Origin: Methanolinea mesophila
GTDB taxonomy: Archaea > Halobacteriota > Methanomicrobia > Methanomicrobiales > Methanospirillaceae
Assembly (NCBI RefSeq): GCF_017873855.1
Contig: NZ_JAGGKR010000001.1
Span: 1,281,529 to 1,345,528, forward strand
Direction of reading: 5' to 3'
Length of the DNA: 64,000 nt
Shown here: positions 53,197-63,607 of the stretch, in pieces
Position numbering within the stretch: position 1 is the first letter of the stretch
Layout: the number at the start of each line of letters is the position of its first letter
Position numbers and translations under genes: made by a program
The notes under the pieces: model-generated
Databases searched by the model: none
What the model was told of the DNA's origin: nothing
What the model saw: the letters and a program-made list of their open reading frames with translations, nothing else

Positions 53197-53601
53197 GAAG
53201 CATTTCTCCAGTACTTTTCTTCCGGCTACATGATAGGGAGATACTATCCCCGGGACCGGCCGGACACCCCGGGGGCAACCGACCCGGTATTCCCGTGTTC
53301 AGGCCGCCCGACCTTGCGACAGGGGTTCCCGGAGACTAATTCATCCATTCGTGTCACAGGATTGCCCCTTATCCGGATCTTTCTTCTCAGGCTGAGTGCA
53401 AATACCAGGATTTCCGCCGCGAACACATCACGATCGCCGGGGATAGCCCCGCGCAGCACCGGTAATGGACACAGCCCGGTCATTCATCGATCCGCCGGGT
53501 TCGCGCCCTCAAGTTACGCCTGTATCCTGACCCTGTTTCCCCCGCTCCCCGGGGACTCGATCGGGGGTGTATTTCCGATACAGTTCAGCATCCCGGACCC
53601 C
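53197..53601. repeat. gene-free spacer with dispersed intergenic repeat, copy 4
   Basis: Segment 53400-53460 matches copy 1 around its hairpin: GATCGCCGGGGATAGCCCCG here versus GATCGCCGGGGCAGCCCCG there, including the downstream CGC/GCAC. The rest of 53197-53601 has no recognisable gene. Confidence 0.4.
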
Positions 53602-54771
53602 TCACGACCTGTCACCGGTGAGCGCCTGCACCCCGGCAATGAGCCGGTCGACCTCTTCCGCGGTGGTATAGCACCCGACCGAGGCCCGGATCGTCCCCCG
53701 GCAGTCGAAAGAACTTGTCAGGGGCTCGGCACAGTGCATTCCGCTCCGCACGCAGATCCCGTCCAGGTCGTCGAGCGCCCGGGCAAACCCGTTCGGTTCC
53801 CTGTTCTCCACCCCGAACGATACCACCCCGGTTCCTTCAGGGCTGTACACGCTCACTCCCGCAATCCCCGAAAGACCCCTGCACATACGGGTTCCAAGCT
53901 TCTTCTCGTGCCGGTGGATCAGGTCCACGCCGAGCTCTTCCACCAGGCCGATGGCCGGTCCGAGCCCGATCACGCCGGGAATGTTCGGCGTCCCCGGTTC
54001 GAACTTTGCCGGCGGGGGGAGGAGTTTCACCTCCGTGAGTGAGACGTGCTCCACCATTCCTCCCCCGTAGAGGCAGCATTCCAGGGAATCCGGGTCCTTC
54101 ATGTAGAGGGCGCCTGTGCCCTGCGGTCCGAGAAGCCCTTTGTGGCCCGGGATTGCCAGGTAATCGATGTGGGTAACATCCACCGGGAGGTGCCCCACCG
54201 ACTGCGCCCCGTCGACCAGGATCGGGACACCCCGTTCGTGTGCCATCTTACCGATCTCCTCCACCGGCTGCACCGTCCCGAGCACGTTGGGCATGTGAGT
54301 GATCGCTACCAGCCTGGTTCTGGGCGTGATGGCCTCCGCAACCGTCACCGGGTTGATATACCCGTTTTCATGGGGGACCACCGTCACCCTGACCCCTTTG
54401 TCCCGGAGCATCATCCAGGGGAGCAGGTTTGCATGGTGCTCAAGCATGGTGGTGATCACGTGATCGCCGCGTTTCCACCGGAAGCCCCTTGCCACCATGT
54501 TCACCGACTCGGTGGTGTTCTTGGAGAACACGATCTGTTCGGGGGACGCTTCGAGAAAGCCGGCCAGCTGTGCCCTGACCTTCTCGTACTCTTCGGTGGT
54601 CCTGCGGGCGAGGTGATGGGCGCCTCTCCCGTGGTTGGCGGCATACTCATAGAAATAGGTGCACATGGCCTCGACCGCCCTCCGCGGGGTCTGGCTGGTC
54701 GAGGCGCTGTCCAGATAGACGCAGCGGGAGAGGACCGGGAACTCTTCCCGCAGGCGTACGAGGTCGTACAT
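53602..54771 (-). CDS. sufS: cysteine desulfurase (SufS-like, class V aminotransferase)
   Basis: 389 residues. The PLP Lys lies in A-I-P-G-H-K-G-L-L-G-P-Q-G-T-G. The reactive Cys lies in V-R-S-G-M-H-C-A-E-P, typical of SufS/CsdA. T-E-S-V-N-M-V-A-R and D-G-A-Q-S-V-G-H are also family motifs. It releases sulfur from cysteine for Fe-S or other sulfur transfer. No suf scaffold gene is next to it. Start: ATG 54771; ATG 54798 is possible. Confidence 0.88.
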   Translation of the reverse strand: MYDLVRLREEFPVLSRCVYLDSASTSQTPRRAVEAMCTYFYEYAANHGRGAHHLARRTTEEYEKVRAQLAGFLEASPEQIVFSKNTTESVNMVARGFRWKRGDHVITTMLEHHANLLPWMMLRDKGVRVTVVPHENGYINPVTVAEAITPRTRLVAITHMPNVLGTVQPVEEIGKMAHERGVPILVDGAQSVGHLPVDVTHIDYLAIPGHKGLLGPQGTGALYMKDPDSLECCLYGGGMVEHVSLTEVKLLPPPAKFEPGTPNIPGVIGLGPAIGLVEELGVDLIHRHEKKLGTRMCRGLSGIAGVSVYSPEGTGVVSFGVENREPNGFARALDDLDGICVRSGMHCAEPLTSSFDCRGTIRASVGCYTTAEEVDRLIAGVQALTGDRS

Positions 54772-54879
54772 CACTATAGATTCCCTGTACCTCTTCATGT
54801 GTCTTGCCTCGGGACAGGAACCCGGACACGGGAGCATACGTCGTAACGAGACCACACTGTCAGGAGCTGATTGCCAAAA

Positions 54880-54962
54880 ATTGCAGTATCGGGAACCGGA
54901 TACGGGAATTGCACTATCAGGAACCGATACCAGGGACTATCTATCGGAAACCGGATTCCGGG
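54880..54962. repeat. three degenerate 28-bp tandem repeats
   Basis: Units start at 54880, 54908 and 54936 with the core TATC-x-GG-AACCG-x-ATxC. They lie between the divergent cysteine desulfurase and FAD-oxidoreductase genes and may be a binding-site array. Confidence 0.5.
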
Positions 54963-55058
54963 GAAGACCGTACGGGTGAGTCCTATCCCTCCCGTAGGGG
55001 GATGATTATATTATCACTGCATTCCCTCTTTCGATCACCGGAGAGGAGAGGGGGTAAT

Positions 55059-56522
55059 ATGTCACGCTCACTGGTGATAATCGGCGGGGGGGTTGCCGGC
55101 CTCGCCGCAGGCTGTTATGCAAAAATGAACGGATTCGACGTGGAGATTCACGAGATGCACCACCAGCCGGGCGGTCTTTGCACCGCATGGAACCGGTCGG
55201 GGTACACCTTCGACCTCTGCATCGACTGGCTCACAGGGTCGGCACCCGGGTCCGGACTCTACCCGGTCTGGGAAGAACTCGGTATCGTCCAGGGGAGGAA
55301 ATTTATCGACCCGGAGTACTTCGGGATCACCCTTGACGAGACCGGAGACCGGTTTACCGCCTGGACCGACCCGGATCGGCTTATGCAGGAGATGCTCCGG
55401 ATCGGTCCTGAAGACGAGAAATTCATACGCGAATTTGTCTCCGGGATCAAACGCCTGATGAAGGTGGAGATGCCGATAGATTCCGGGCTTGCGGCTCTCT
55501 TGAAATTTCTCCCTGCCCTCGGGACCTATAACAAATACTCGGTCCCGGTCTCCACGCTCACCGAAAGGATCACCAACCCGCGCCTGCGGGAATTTTTCAG
55601 GAACACCTACGACTGGCACGACCAGTCGGCGATCTTCCTGATGTTCATGCTCGCCTACATGGCACGGAGATCCGCCGGGTACCCGCTCGGAGGGTCCGTC
55701 CCGCTGGTCCGGGCGATGGAGCAGCGCTACCTCTCCCTCGGCGGGCTCATCCGGTACGGTTCGAAAGTGGCCGAAATCATGGTTGAAAACGGCCGTGCCG
55801 CGGGCATCCGCCTTCAGGACGGGACCGCCGTACGGTCCGACCTGGTCCTCTCGGCCGCCGACGGGTACTCGACCATATTCCGGTGGCTCCCGGGAAACTA
55901 CGCGGACCCGCGGATCCAGGAGCTGTATCGTACTCTCGAGCCATACCCCCCGCTCGTATTCGTGTCCATGGGGGTCAATGCCGATTACTCGAAGGAACCC
56001 TGGACCCTCTCGTTCCCCCTGAAACACCCGATCCGGATCGGTGAGAAGGAGGTAACCCGCCTCCTTGTCAGGAACCATTCCCGGGACCCGTCCATGGCCC
56101 CCCGGGGCAAATCGGTATTCACCACCCCCATCGAGACCGACTACGCCTTCTGGGAGGGGATTCCGTACCATTCCGATCATTACCGGACGGAAAAAGACAG
56201 GTTATGCAAGGAAGTCCCGGCCGCTCTCGAGGAGGTATATCCGGGAATACGGGACCAGATCGAGGTGACCGATGTGGCCACTCCTCATACCTTCATACGC
56301 TACACCGGGAACTGGAAGGGGTCTTATGAAGGATGGCTGATGACGAAAAAGACCATGAACCTTCGTTTCCCCCAGAAACTCCGGGGTCTTTCCGGATTTT
56401 ATATGGCCGGGCAGTGGGTGTCCCCCGGCGGGGGGCTCCCCGGTGCGGCTACTTCCGCCCGGAGCGCGATAAAACTCCTCTGCAAGGACGAAAAACGGTC
56501 ATTTGTCACTCAAACAGCGTGA
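55059..56522 (+). CDS. FAD-dependent oxidoreductase (phytoene desaturase-like)
   Basis: 487 residues. The N-terminal Rossmann loop V-I-I-G-G-G-V-A-G-L-A-A-G and the E-x-H-x-x-P-G-G-L-C second motif are followed by a C-terminal FAD-contact stretch G-Q-W-V-S-P-G-G-G-L-P-G-A. This is the CrtI/NAD(P)/FAD protein group. In methanogens such proteins may act as isoprenoid or retinol-type dehydrogenases; the substrate is unknown. Start at ATG 55059 behind GGAGAGGGGG; an upstream frame to 54804 lies over the tandem repeats and is not coding. Confidence 0.88.
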   Translation: MSRSLVIIGGGVAGLAAGCYAKMNGFDVEIHEMHHQPGGLCTAWNRSGYTFDLCIDWLTGSAPGSGLYPVWEELGIVQGRKFIDPEYFGITLDETGDRFTAWTDPDRLMQEMLRIGPEDEKFIREFVSGIKRLMKVEMPIDSGLAALLKFLPALGTYNKYSVPVSTLTERITNPRLREFFRNTYDWHDQSAIFLMFMLAYMARRSAGYPLGGSVPLVRAMEQRYLSLGGLIRYGSKVAEIMVENGRAAGIRLQDGTAVRSDLVLSAADGYSTIFRWLPGNYADPRIQELYRTLEPYPPLVFVSMGVNADYSKEPWTLSFPLKHPIRIGEKEVTRLLVRNHSRDPSMAPRGKSVFTTPIETDYAFWEGIPYHSDHYRTEKDRLCKEVPAALEEVYPGIRDQIEVTDVATPHTFIRYTGNWKGSYEGWLMTKKTMNLRFPQKLRGLSGFYMAGQWVSPGGGLPGAATSARSAIKLLCKDEKRSFVTQTA

Positions 56523-56946
56523 GTTTGGAAAGGAGTGCCACTAATTTTTTAACAACAACGCCGGAGGAGTTCTGCCCTCGATTTTTTAAATTCGATGCAT
56601 TTTCGACATCCTTACTCCCCTGATGTTCTTGAGGAACGTCATCCCCGCTGCTGCAGCTGTCCTCCGGAAGGTTGACCGGGCGCGGGGGGCATCGATCCTG
56701 CTTTTAGGACAATTCACGGATATGACCGGTTCGTCGGGATGCAGGTATTTTTTTCGGGATAAATCGACATTGCAGGTTCCTTATCCGCCGCCGGGGCGCC
56801 CTTCGGGGGCGGCGGAATCATCATGCCGAACTTCCGAACGGGTTTTCATATATCCATTCCTCCCTGCTGTTTCTCGGCTTTCATTGTGAAAATTCCGGGC
56901 TAAAATAGTACAGGCAAAAAAATCAGAAAAGACCAAAATTTCCCAA
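56523..56946. other. gene-free spacer with GC hairpin
   Basis: A strong hairpin CCGCCGCC ... GGCGGCGG is at 56785-56815. Short plus-strand frames here have no family character. The hairpin may be a dispersed-repeat or terminator element. Confidence 0.35.
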
Positions 56947-59900
56947 TCACATGAAATCCGCGAGCCCGAGCTGCTGGGACTTCTCCTGCCCGAACGTCGA
57001 CTCGATAGCCCGGTCGAGGACCATCACCCGCTGGCGGGTATAGTCCGATACCTTGTATTTCTCGCACATCTGACGGGACATCTCCAGGTATTTCTTCACC
57101 GAGCCCTCGTGCACCGTGGGGATGATATTCCCCCCGCACCGGGTGCACTTCCCGGCGAGCGGCATCCTGCGATAAGAGTGGTTGCACTTCGTGCACCGGA
57201 ACTTCTGCTTCGAGAACGCGGAGAGGTTTCCCATCAGGTCGCGGATGAAATGGGTGGTAAGCACCCGTTCCGCCACGTCGTCCGCGTCTACCGCCCGTAT
57301 CATCTCGGCGAGCCGGAGCTCGGCTTCCAGCTTCTCCACCATGGTCTTGAGCTGGGTATAGGTCGATTCGAGGGGTCCCGCGGAGATGTCCGAGGTATCG
57401 TGAGTAAAGAAGAATCCCTCGAGCTGGGCAGGGGTGCCCAGGCGGTGCTCCACCCTGTCCACGAGCTTCTCCACGTCCCTGGGGTGGGTATACTTCAGGG
57501 CGGCGAGGTAGATCTCGAGCGGATAAGAGGTCCCCACGTCCAGGTTATGGCTCTCCTTGTCGATCTCCGAGGGGTCGATCCGGCTGGTGAGCACAAGGGG
57601 GGCGTCCATCGACCCGCCCCGTGTCTCCGGCAGGAACGAACGTGAAAAGTTGATCAGCCCGTCCAAAAGGAGCATGACGCAGTCCTCGTCACCGTCGCAC
57701 TGCCCGGTGAAGATCCCGTTCGCGAGCACCGTATGGTCCGTGTCCACCGTGATGCAATACACCCTGTCGTCCGGACAGGGGACCGTATCGATGTGCGTAA
57801 TGTGGTCCGAGATTACGTTCATCCCTGCCATCACCGGGACCGCGTCCCCCACCTTCACCTCGACCGCGCGGATCTTCCGCAGGTAACAGAGGTCCCAGAC
57901 CAGCATCGCATGGTCAGGGGTGACCGCAACGACCTTACCGGTCCGGGTCTCGAACCGGATCAGCACCTCAGGCGCCTTGTGGATGGAGACCGAGGTCACC
58001 TTCCGGAGGTGGTGCTGGCCTGACGTATCGATCGCCCTGACCAGGTACGACTGCCGGGGGTCGGAGTAGTAAGTCCCGAGCCGGTCGATACCCGGTCGGG
58101 AGACATCGAAGTTCTCCAGCACGAAACGGCGGATGGGCAGTTTCTGCCAGTTCTGGTTGCACATGACCTCGATCTCGGTGTCCCCGAAGAAACAGTTCCT
58201 GCGTTTCGCCGCGTGGAAGAAGGGATGGCCGTAGCCTACGTTCGCCCGGGAGAACCCGATGACCCTCGCGAGCACCCCGGCGCTCGTGTGGGGGGCAAGC
58301 CCGATCACCAGGTGGCCGACCAGGTCGGCCCTGCCGTTCATCTGGTAGAACGGAGGCAGGCCGTAGCATTTTTCAAGGAGGTCGTCGATGAACCGGGCCA
58401 CATTCACCATGTAATCCGCACAGGACTCGGAGATGAGGATGTCCTGGGCACGGAGTTCCAGGACCTGGTCCTGACCGGCCAGCGGTGTCCCGTGAATGTC
58501 ATAAGTATACCCCAGTTCGCGGAGCCGGGCCACGGGGACGCTCACCTCGCGAGGGCGGAAATGCGTCAGGGGCAGGTCGATCATGTCGAACCGCACCGTT
58601 CCGTCCTTGAACACGAAGAGGTCCCGCTGTGCCCGGAGGATCCCTTTCTCGATGATCTCGAGGGGTTTTTCACGGGAGATGAGTCCTTTCACCCCCTTGA
58701 CCAGCTGCACTGCATTCTCCCGTACCCCTAACCGCTCGAGCGCTTCCTGGTACTCGCTTCGCACATTGAGGGTCACCGTCTGGGAACAGACCGCCGTGAC
58801 CTTGCATCCCGGGCAGGTATCGGTCTCCAGCTCACGTTTGCACCGGGGGCAGGTGAACACCGGCTCGGTGTGGATCCCGCAGTCGCACCGGTTGTTGTAA
58901 GTGATCGTCCCGCAGGCGGGACAGCGTCTCTTCCCCGTCTCGATGGTGATCACCCCCCCGTCCTTGTTGGCCTGGGGGGACCTCGTGGAAGCCTCCTGGA
59001 ACGACCGCCTTGACCCTCCCGCTTCTCCCAGCGGGAAGAGCGAATGCGGGGGCGGACTCATCTTCCGGGGTTTCGATTTCCCAGGCCGCCCCATCCGCCC
59101 CCCGATTCGGGTCCCGGCCCGGGACCGCAGGGAGAACCCCGAGAGGTGCATCACGAGGCCGAGCGGATCCCCGTCGGGGGCATCGTCCCAGGTGTTTCGC
59201 CTGGTCATCTGGAGGTCGAGCCCCAGGCAGGCAAGAAATACCATGTAACAGCCGGTGATGCAGATCATCCCTTCCCTGACCTGGTGGGGGAGGAGGATCT
59301 CCTCGAGGAGTTCCTTCGCCACGGGATCGTTCGGCAGCACGAGGACATCATGGAGCACCTTTCCGTTCGCCGAGACAAAATCCGCCAGTTCCCGGACCTG
59401 GGCGCAGGTGAGGTCGTCCCAGAGGAAGGTGTAGTCGGGATGGAGATACGCTCCCTCGAAGCACATGGAGATCGCCTCCACCTCGTTCTCCGGGGTGCTG
59501 CCGCCTCCCTCCAGCACCCACCACTCCTCGCAGTATGCAGGGGGGACGAGGAGGTGGTTGTTCTCCATGAACTCGCCGTAACTGATAAGAATCTCCCCGA
59601 TATCGAGGATCCGCTCTACGCGGGGTGCCAGTTCTTTGGCCGATGAGAGGTCGTCGATGCGGAGCACGTCCCCGTTCGTAAGCCGTACGGTCGGTCCCTG
59701 GATAGTGTCCACCGGCACGATGCCGGCCGCCTTTCCCGGCCGTTCAGTCTTCATCTGGGTCCCGGTAGCCAGGAAGTCCCCGAGAATATGCATGGTCGCC
59801 GGGTTGATCCCCGCCGCTGCAAATCCCGTGTTCCTTGACCGGCCGAGCCTGAGCCGGAAGCCTCCCTTCCGCATGGGGTAGGAAAAGACCGGCCGGCCAC

Positions 59901-60894
59901 CGATAAGGTCGCGGAGGTACTTATCCTTGGGCTTGACGTGGGCACCCTCGTCCTCGTCACCCGTCTTCTTCCCTCCCCCGATAAGGTCCTCCAGCCACTC
60001 CCAGCCGTCCATCTTCATTTTCCGGACATTTTTCTGGACTTTCGGGGCCTTGAGCGCGAGCCCTTCCGCGATGACAAGGGCCATTCCTCCCCGGACCGTG
60101 TTGGTCTCCACCCGTTCCAGGTTCCTGTGCCCGGAGACCTCCTCGGTCTCGGTCCCTTCCCCGTCGATGCACACCGGGCAGTTGTTCACGATGAGCCGTA
60201 TCTCGTTGTCACTCGGGAGATACTGGAGGTTCATGATGGTATTGTACTGCCGGATCTCCTCGATGTACCGCTCCACCTCCTCTTCCCGCGGTTTATAGGC
60301 CGCTATCCCAAGTGCCCTCCGGACGTAGTCGCCCACCAGCACGGAGAGCGCCTGGGCCGTCCCCCCCGCGCTCCGTATGGGCCCGGCATAATAGATCTTG
60401 AGGTATTCCGTCCCGTCGTCGTTGTTTCCCGTCCCGATCTTGGCGATACCCTCGGTCGGGGCGGCGACGACGCCCTCGGTGAGCAGGGCCATGGCCGTCC
60501 TGATGGCGTGGTCCAGGATCTCGTCCCTCCCCTTCTCGCCGAACATGCACTGGACGAAGTCGTCGCCGATCCTGAGGGCGACCTCCTCACGAGACATCTG
60601 TTGCTCCAGCTCGCGAAGCCTCGCGGCGACTCCCCTGATCGCGAGAAGGGCTTCCACCCGGTCGGCCAGGTCGTTCGCCACCGGTATCTCCACCGCGGTG
60701 CGGGGGTCGATCCCCGCTTTCCTGGCCTGCTCCGCGACCCCCATCGCCCGGACGAGCTCCTTCTGCAGACCGGCCAGGTACTCCTCCATCTCCGCGGATG
60801 CCCGCATCATCACCATCTCATGGTTATGCTCGGACTTATGAGGATCGATGAACGTTTCCTCCTCTCGTCCCGCGGGCGTTTCGTCGCCAGGCAT
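56947..60894 (-). CDS. polC: DNA polymerase D large subunit DP2, intein-containing
   Basis: A 1315-residue precursor, about 1150 after removal of the intein. The catalytic subunit of the archaeal replicative polymerase D, paired with DP1. Visible are the N-terminal KH-like E-x-Y region, the [10 protein letters not shown] motif, the zinc region near residue ~650-700 with many C-x2-C, and [13 protein letters not shown] with the acidic catalytic residues. The intein interrupts just before this last motif. The start codon overlaps the stop of the HEAT gene. Another C-x2-C zinc motif is near the C-terminus. Confidence 0.97.
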   Translation of the reverse strand: MPGDETPAGREEETFIDPHKSEHNHEMVMMRASAEMEEYLAGLQKELVRAMGVAEQARKAGIDPRTAVEIPVANDLADRVEALLAIRGVAARLRELEQQMSREEVALRIGDDFVQCMFGEKGRDEILDHAIRTAMALLTEGVVAAPTEGIAKIGTGNNDDGTEYLKIYYAGPIRSAGGTAQALSVLVGDYVRRALGIAAYKPREEEVERYIEEIRQYNTIMNLQYLPSDNEIRLIVNNCPVCIDGEGTETEEVSGHRNLERVETNTVRGGMALVIAEGLALKAPKVQKNVRKMKMDGWEWLEDLIGGGKKTGDEDEGAHVKPKDKYLRDLIGGRPVFSYPMRKGGFRLRLGRSRNTGFAAAGINPATMHILGDFLATGTQMKTERPGKAAGIVPVDTIQGPTVRLTNGDVLRIDDLSSAKELAPRVERILDIGEILISYGEFMENNHLLVPPAYCEEWWVLEGGGSTPENEVEAISMCFEGAYLHPDYTFLWDDLTCAQVRELADFVSANGKVLHDVLVLPNDPVAKELLEEILLPHQVREGMICITGCYMVFLACLGLDLQMTRRNTWDDAPDGDPLGLVMHLSGFSLRSRAGTRIGGRMGRPGKSKPRKMSPPPHSLFPLGEAGGSRRSFQEASTRSPQANKDGGVITIETGKRRCPACGTITYNNRCDCGIHTEPVFTCPRCKRELETDTCPGCKVTAVCSQTVTLNVRSEYQEALERLGVRENAVQLVKGVKGLISREKPLEIIEKGILRAQRDLFVFKDGTVRFDMIDLPLTHFRPREVSVPVARLRELGYTYDIHGTPLAGQDQVLELRAQDILISESCADYMVNVARFIDDLLEKCYGLPPFYQMNGRADLVGHLVIGLAPHTSAGVLARVIGFSRANVGYGHPFFHAAKRRNCFFGDTEIEVMCNQNWQKLPIRRFVLENFDVSRPGIDRLGTYYSDPRQSYLVRAIDTSGQHHLRKVTSVSIHKAPEVLIRFETRTGKVVAVTPDHAMLVWDLCYLRKIRAVEVKVGDAVPVMAGMNVISDHITHIDTVPCPDDRVYCITVDTDHTVLANGIFTGQCDGDEDCVMLLLDGLINFSRSFLPETRGGSMDAPLVLTSRIDPSEIDKESHNLDVGTSYPLEIYLAALKYTHPRDVEKLVDRVEHRLGTPAQLEGFFFTHDTSDISAGPLESTYTQLKTMVEKLEAELRLAEMIRAVDADDVAERVLTTHFIRDLMGNLSAFSKQKFRCTKCNHSYRRMPLAGKCTRCGGNIIPTVHEGSVKKYLEMSRQMCEKYKVSDYTRQRVMVLDRAIESTFGQEKSQQLGLADFM
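57700..58194 (-). other. mini-intein in DP2
   Basis: 165 residues (901-1065 of the precursor). It begins with Cys ([10 protein letters not shown]) and ends [10 protein letters not shown], directly before Cys+1 of C-D-G-D-E-D. Block B is V-T-P-D-H (T-x2-H) and block F is [11 protein letters not shown]. No homing-endonuclease motif is present. The last residue is Gln instead of the usual Asn, as in other archaeal PolII inteins. The Cys-Asp-Gly-Asp junction is the polymerase active site, so unspliced enzyme should be inactive. Confidence 0.93.
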
Positions 60895-61451
60895 CAGGAA
60901 GATTTCCCCTCATCTCCCTGCCCGGAAGCGGGCGGGGGGTTCCGGGAGATATGGTAGCTCTCCACCATGGTGGAGATCCCTCCTTCCCCCATCTTCCACA
61001 GGGTGAGCGATGCGCACTGGCGGACCACCTCGTCTGCGTCATTGAGGCGCTTTTTCAGGGGTTCCAGTGCGGGTTCCCCGATCCGGCACAGCGCCATGGA
61101 GAGATATCCCCGGAGCGCGGGGTCCGCGTCCTTCATGGCGTCGATCACCGGTTCAACCGCAGGTTCACCGATTGCCCCCAGTGCGGCAGATGCATACTCC
61201 AGGAACTCTTTTTTCCTCTCTTCACGCATGGCCGCGAGTATGTCCCCGATCGCAGGCTCCCCGATCCTCGCCAGGGCGGCCGCGTAATACCACCGGATGT
61301 CGTTCTCGCGGGCGTAGTCCAGGGCGGCAATGAGCGGCCCGACTGCGGGAGAACCGATAGCCGCCAGGCGCCGGACGGCAGATCGTCTCGCCTCAAGCGG
61401 CCCCTGCTCGATCTGGCGGATCAATGCATCGATCTCTTTTTTCTCGTCCAT
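60894..61451 (-). CDS. HEAT-repeat protein coupled to DP2
   Basis: 185 residues with about five HEAT/PBS-lyase-type repeats (I-G-E/S-P-A-V/I pattern). Overlaps the DP2 start by TGATG, so translation is coupled. It may be a scaffold for polymerase assembly; this is only from position. Start: ATG 61451 behind AAGGGGG; 24 upstream residues in frame are non-repeat. Confidence 0.85.
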   Translation of the reverse strand: MDEKKEIDALIRQIEQGPLEARRSAVRRLAAIGSPAVGPLIAALDYARENDIRWYYAAALARIGEPAIGDILAAMREERKKEFLEYASAALGAIGEPAVEPVIDAMKDADPALRGYLSMALCRIGEPALEPLKKRLNDADEVVRQCASLTLWKMGEGGISTMVESYHISRNPPPASGQGDEGKSS

Positions 61452-61579
61452 CGAAAAACCCCCTTCCCGGATTGAGCCCGGGCTCCCCGTACGGTATCCC
61501 CTCACGGACGGGTTCGCTGACACATATCTCCCCTCCGGAAAAATTATACTTGTTTCCGCAGGGTGAATGTAAGACTCCC

Positions 61580-62845
61580 TTACCCGGTACCGGGGCCCTG
61601 CCTGCGCTCCCCGGTAACCGTCACGTCAGGGATGTCTCCGGCCCCCAGGTTCCGGAGGGCTTCCCCGACCAGGAGCCGCGTCTCGCCGTCCGCATGTTCC
61701 AGCATCTGGAGCAGCGGGGCGATCGCCTCCTCCCTGCCCAGCCTTCCGAGCACCCGCACGGCATTTTGCCGCAGGCGAGGTTCCCCGGATTTGAGGAGCT
61801 GCTCCAGTTCCCGGAATCCCGCGTCGCCCATCCCGTCTATTGCGGCCACTATCTCCGGGTTCACCTCCCCACCGGGATCCGCCGAGGCCTTCACGAGGGC
61901 AGGGACCGCCCGCGGGTCCCCGATCTTCTCCAGGGCCAGGACCGCCCCCCAATGGACCCCTCCCTCTTCATCGCCGAGCACGGTTGTCAGGGCATCGACC
62001 GCGGGGGCGCCGATCATCCCCAGCGCCTGCGCCGCCCTGCTTTGCACAAAGCGATCGGGGTCGGACAGGACCCCTATCAGCGGTGCCACACCCCTGGGGT
62101 CCCCGATCTCCCCGAGGGCGATGGCGGCCTTCCAGCGGACGTCGTCGTCCGGGTCGGCAAGGGCCTCGATAAGGGCATCGACCGCGGGCGGGCCGATCCT
62201 CGCCAGGGCTTCCGCGGCTTTCCAGCGGACCCCGCTGTATTCATCGCCCCGAAGGGCTTGTGCAAGAGGGCCGACCGCCGCCGGGTCGCCGAGGTCTCCG
62301 AGCGCCTCGGCGGCCTGATACTGGATCGCCGGGTCCTTATGGTCGAGGGCACGGACCAGGCCCCTGGCATCGCCCGCTTCCCGGAGCCTGCGTACGTTCA
62401 CGGAGGTGATGATCCGGTCCCGGAGGTCCGATATCCCTTCCTTCCACCCGCCGGGTGCCGTCGCCGACTTGAGGGCGGCATCGGTGACTTCCTCGAGCAT
62501 CCTGGCCTGTTCCCGGCGCATCAGGTCCACGACCGCACCAATCACCAGCGCGACGGCCACCAGGATGCCCGCCCGGACCAGCGACCCGGGCACTACGTCG
62601 CCGGTGAGGTACACACCACCAAGCACCTGGATCCCGCCCAGCAGGGCCGCAACACCCACCGATCGCACACCGTACCACACCGCGGCGAGCACTACCGGGA
62701 TATAGAAGAACTGGGAGTACACCACCTCGATGCCCATCACCCAGTGCAGGATCACCTCCATGGCCAGGGAAAAGATCACCAGGACCGCTACGATTATCGG
62801 TTTATAAGTGCTGATTCCTCGAAATCCAGGGCTCTTCTGCGCCAT
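61580..62845 (-). CDS. membrane-anchored HEAT-repeat protein
   Basis: 421 residues. The first ~110 hold three to four hydrophobic helices (A-V-L-V-I-F-S-L, V-L-A-A-V-W-Y-G, V-A-L-V-I-G-A-V-V). A polar linker and about seven HEAT repeats (R-W-K-A-A-E/I-A-L-x-x-I-G) follow in the cytoplasm. The N-terminal half resembles the small MASE-like or DUF4118-like 4-TM sensor regions. It is on the same strand as HEAT-DP2, 128 bp upstream. Function unknown. Confidence 0.82.
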   Translation of the reverse strand: MAQKSPGFRGISTYKPIIVAVLVIFSLAMEVILHWVMGIEVVYSQFFYIPVVLAAVWYGVRSVGVAALLGGIQVLGGVYLTGDVVPGSLVRAGILVAVALVIGAVVDLMRREQARMLEEVTDAALKSATAPGGWKEGISDLRDRIITSVNVRRLREAGDARGLVRALDHKDPAIQYQAAEALGDLGDPAAVGPLAQALRGDEYSGVRWKAAEALARIGPPAVDALIEALADPDDDVRWKAAIALGEIGDPRGVAPLIGVLSDPDRFVQSRAAQALGMIGAPAVDALTTVLGDEEGGVHWGAVLALEKIGDPRAVPALVKASADPGGEVNPEIVAAIDGMGDAGFRELEQLLKSGEPRLRQNAVRVLGRLGREEAIAPLLQMLEHADGETRLLVGEALRNLGAGDIPDVTVTGERRQGPGTG

Positions 62846-63047
62846 GTTGCCAGGGAGTTGTTATCCGCACACCTCAAAATGGATCCGTATCTTCGCGGCC
62901 GTTCGCGGCCGCGCGCCGGGTCACACGCTCCGGTGAAGACAGCGAAAATCCCCCCGTTGGCGGGACCGGCCCCCGGTTCCATCCCTGCTGAAGCAATGAT
63001 TATCAGGCCGGAGATTTGACGCCTCTAAGGACAGGCGGTCACTATCT

Positions 63048-63590
63048 ATGAGCTATTACCATGCGCTCATCGAACGAAAGTTCCGCGACGTAGCCGGGTC
63101 GCGATACGAACAGATACTGAAGGAATACCGGGATTTTATCCCTACCGAGGAAGAGTTGCAGGTCCCGCCGGTGACGTCGGTGCTGGTGCTGCTCGACTTT
63201 TTTTCCGGGGAGATTCCGGAAGAGGTATCCGGCCTCTTCCTGACCTACCGTGCGCCGGTCGCCATCGTCTATCTCATCGACGACCAGGTGATGCGGGTGG
63301 TAACGGAGTCGCTCGGCCGCGATTCGGGAATTAAATTCCTGGAACGGGAAGAGAGCCGTGCGCGGGAACTGGTTGCCAGGAACTGCGCGCTCGTGGAGCA
63401 GTCCGGAGTCTCCTGCCGTTCACTCGTAAGGACGGGAGTCAAAGGAGACGAGGCCCAGGCCCAGGCGGGATCGTGCGGGCTCCTGGTCATCGGAAAGAAG
63501 TTCGGCATGACCGCCGGCGATAACGGCGATATCAGCCCGATGGTGCTTCGCCTTCAGAAAGCCGCGCCCTGCCCGGTCGTCATTTACTAG
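63048..63590 (+). CDS. universal-stress-like protein
   Basis: 180 residues. After ~40 N-terminal residues the alpha/beta fold T-S-V-L-V-L-L-D-F-F and the C-terminal G-L-L-V-I-G-K ... A-P-C-P-V-V-I-Y are USP features. The ATP loop G-x2-G-x9-G is not clear. Precedes the permease gene by 17 bp and probably modulates it. Confidence 0.75.
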   Translation: MSYYHALIERKFRDVAGSRYEQILKEYRDFIPTEEELQVPPVTSVLVLLDFFSGEIPEEVSGLFLTYRAPVAIVYLIDDQVMRVVTESLGRDSGIKFLEREESRARELVARNCALVEQSGVSCRSLVRTGVKGDEAQAQAGSCGLLVIGKKFGMTAGDNGDISPMVLRLQKAAPCPVVIY

Positions 63591-63607
63591 GCTCTCTTCG
63601 GTGCTGC

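Noticed and set aside
56623..56889. 88-codon plus-strand frame after the oxidoreductase
   Set aside because: Contains the GC hairpin and no conserved pattern.
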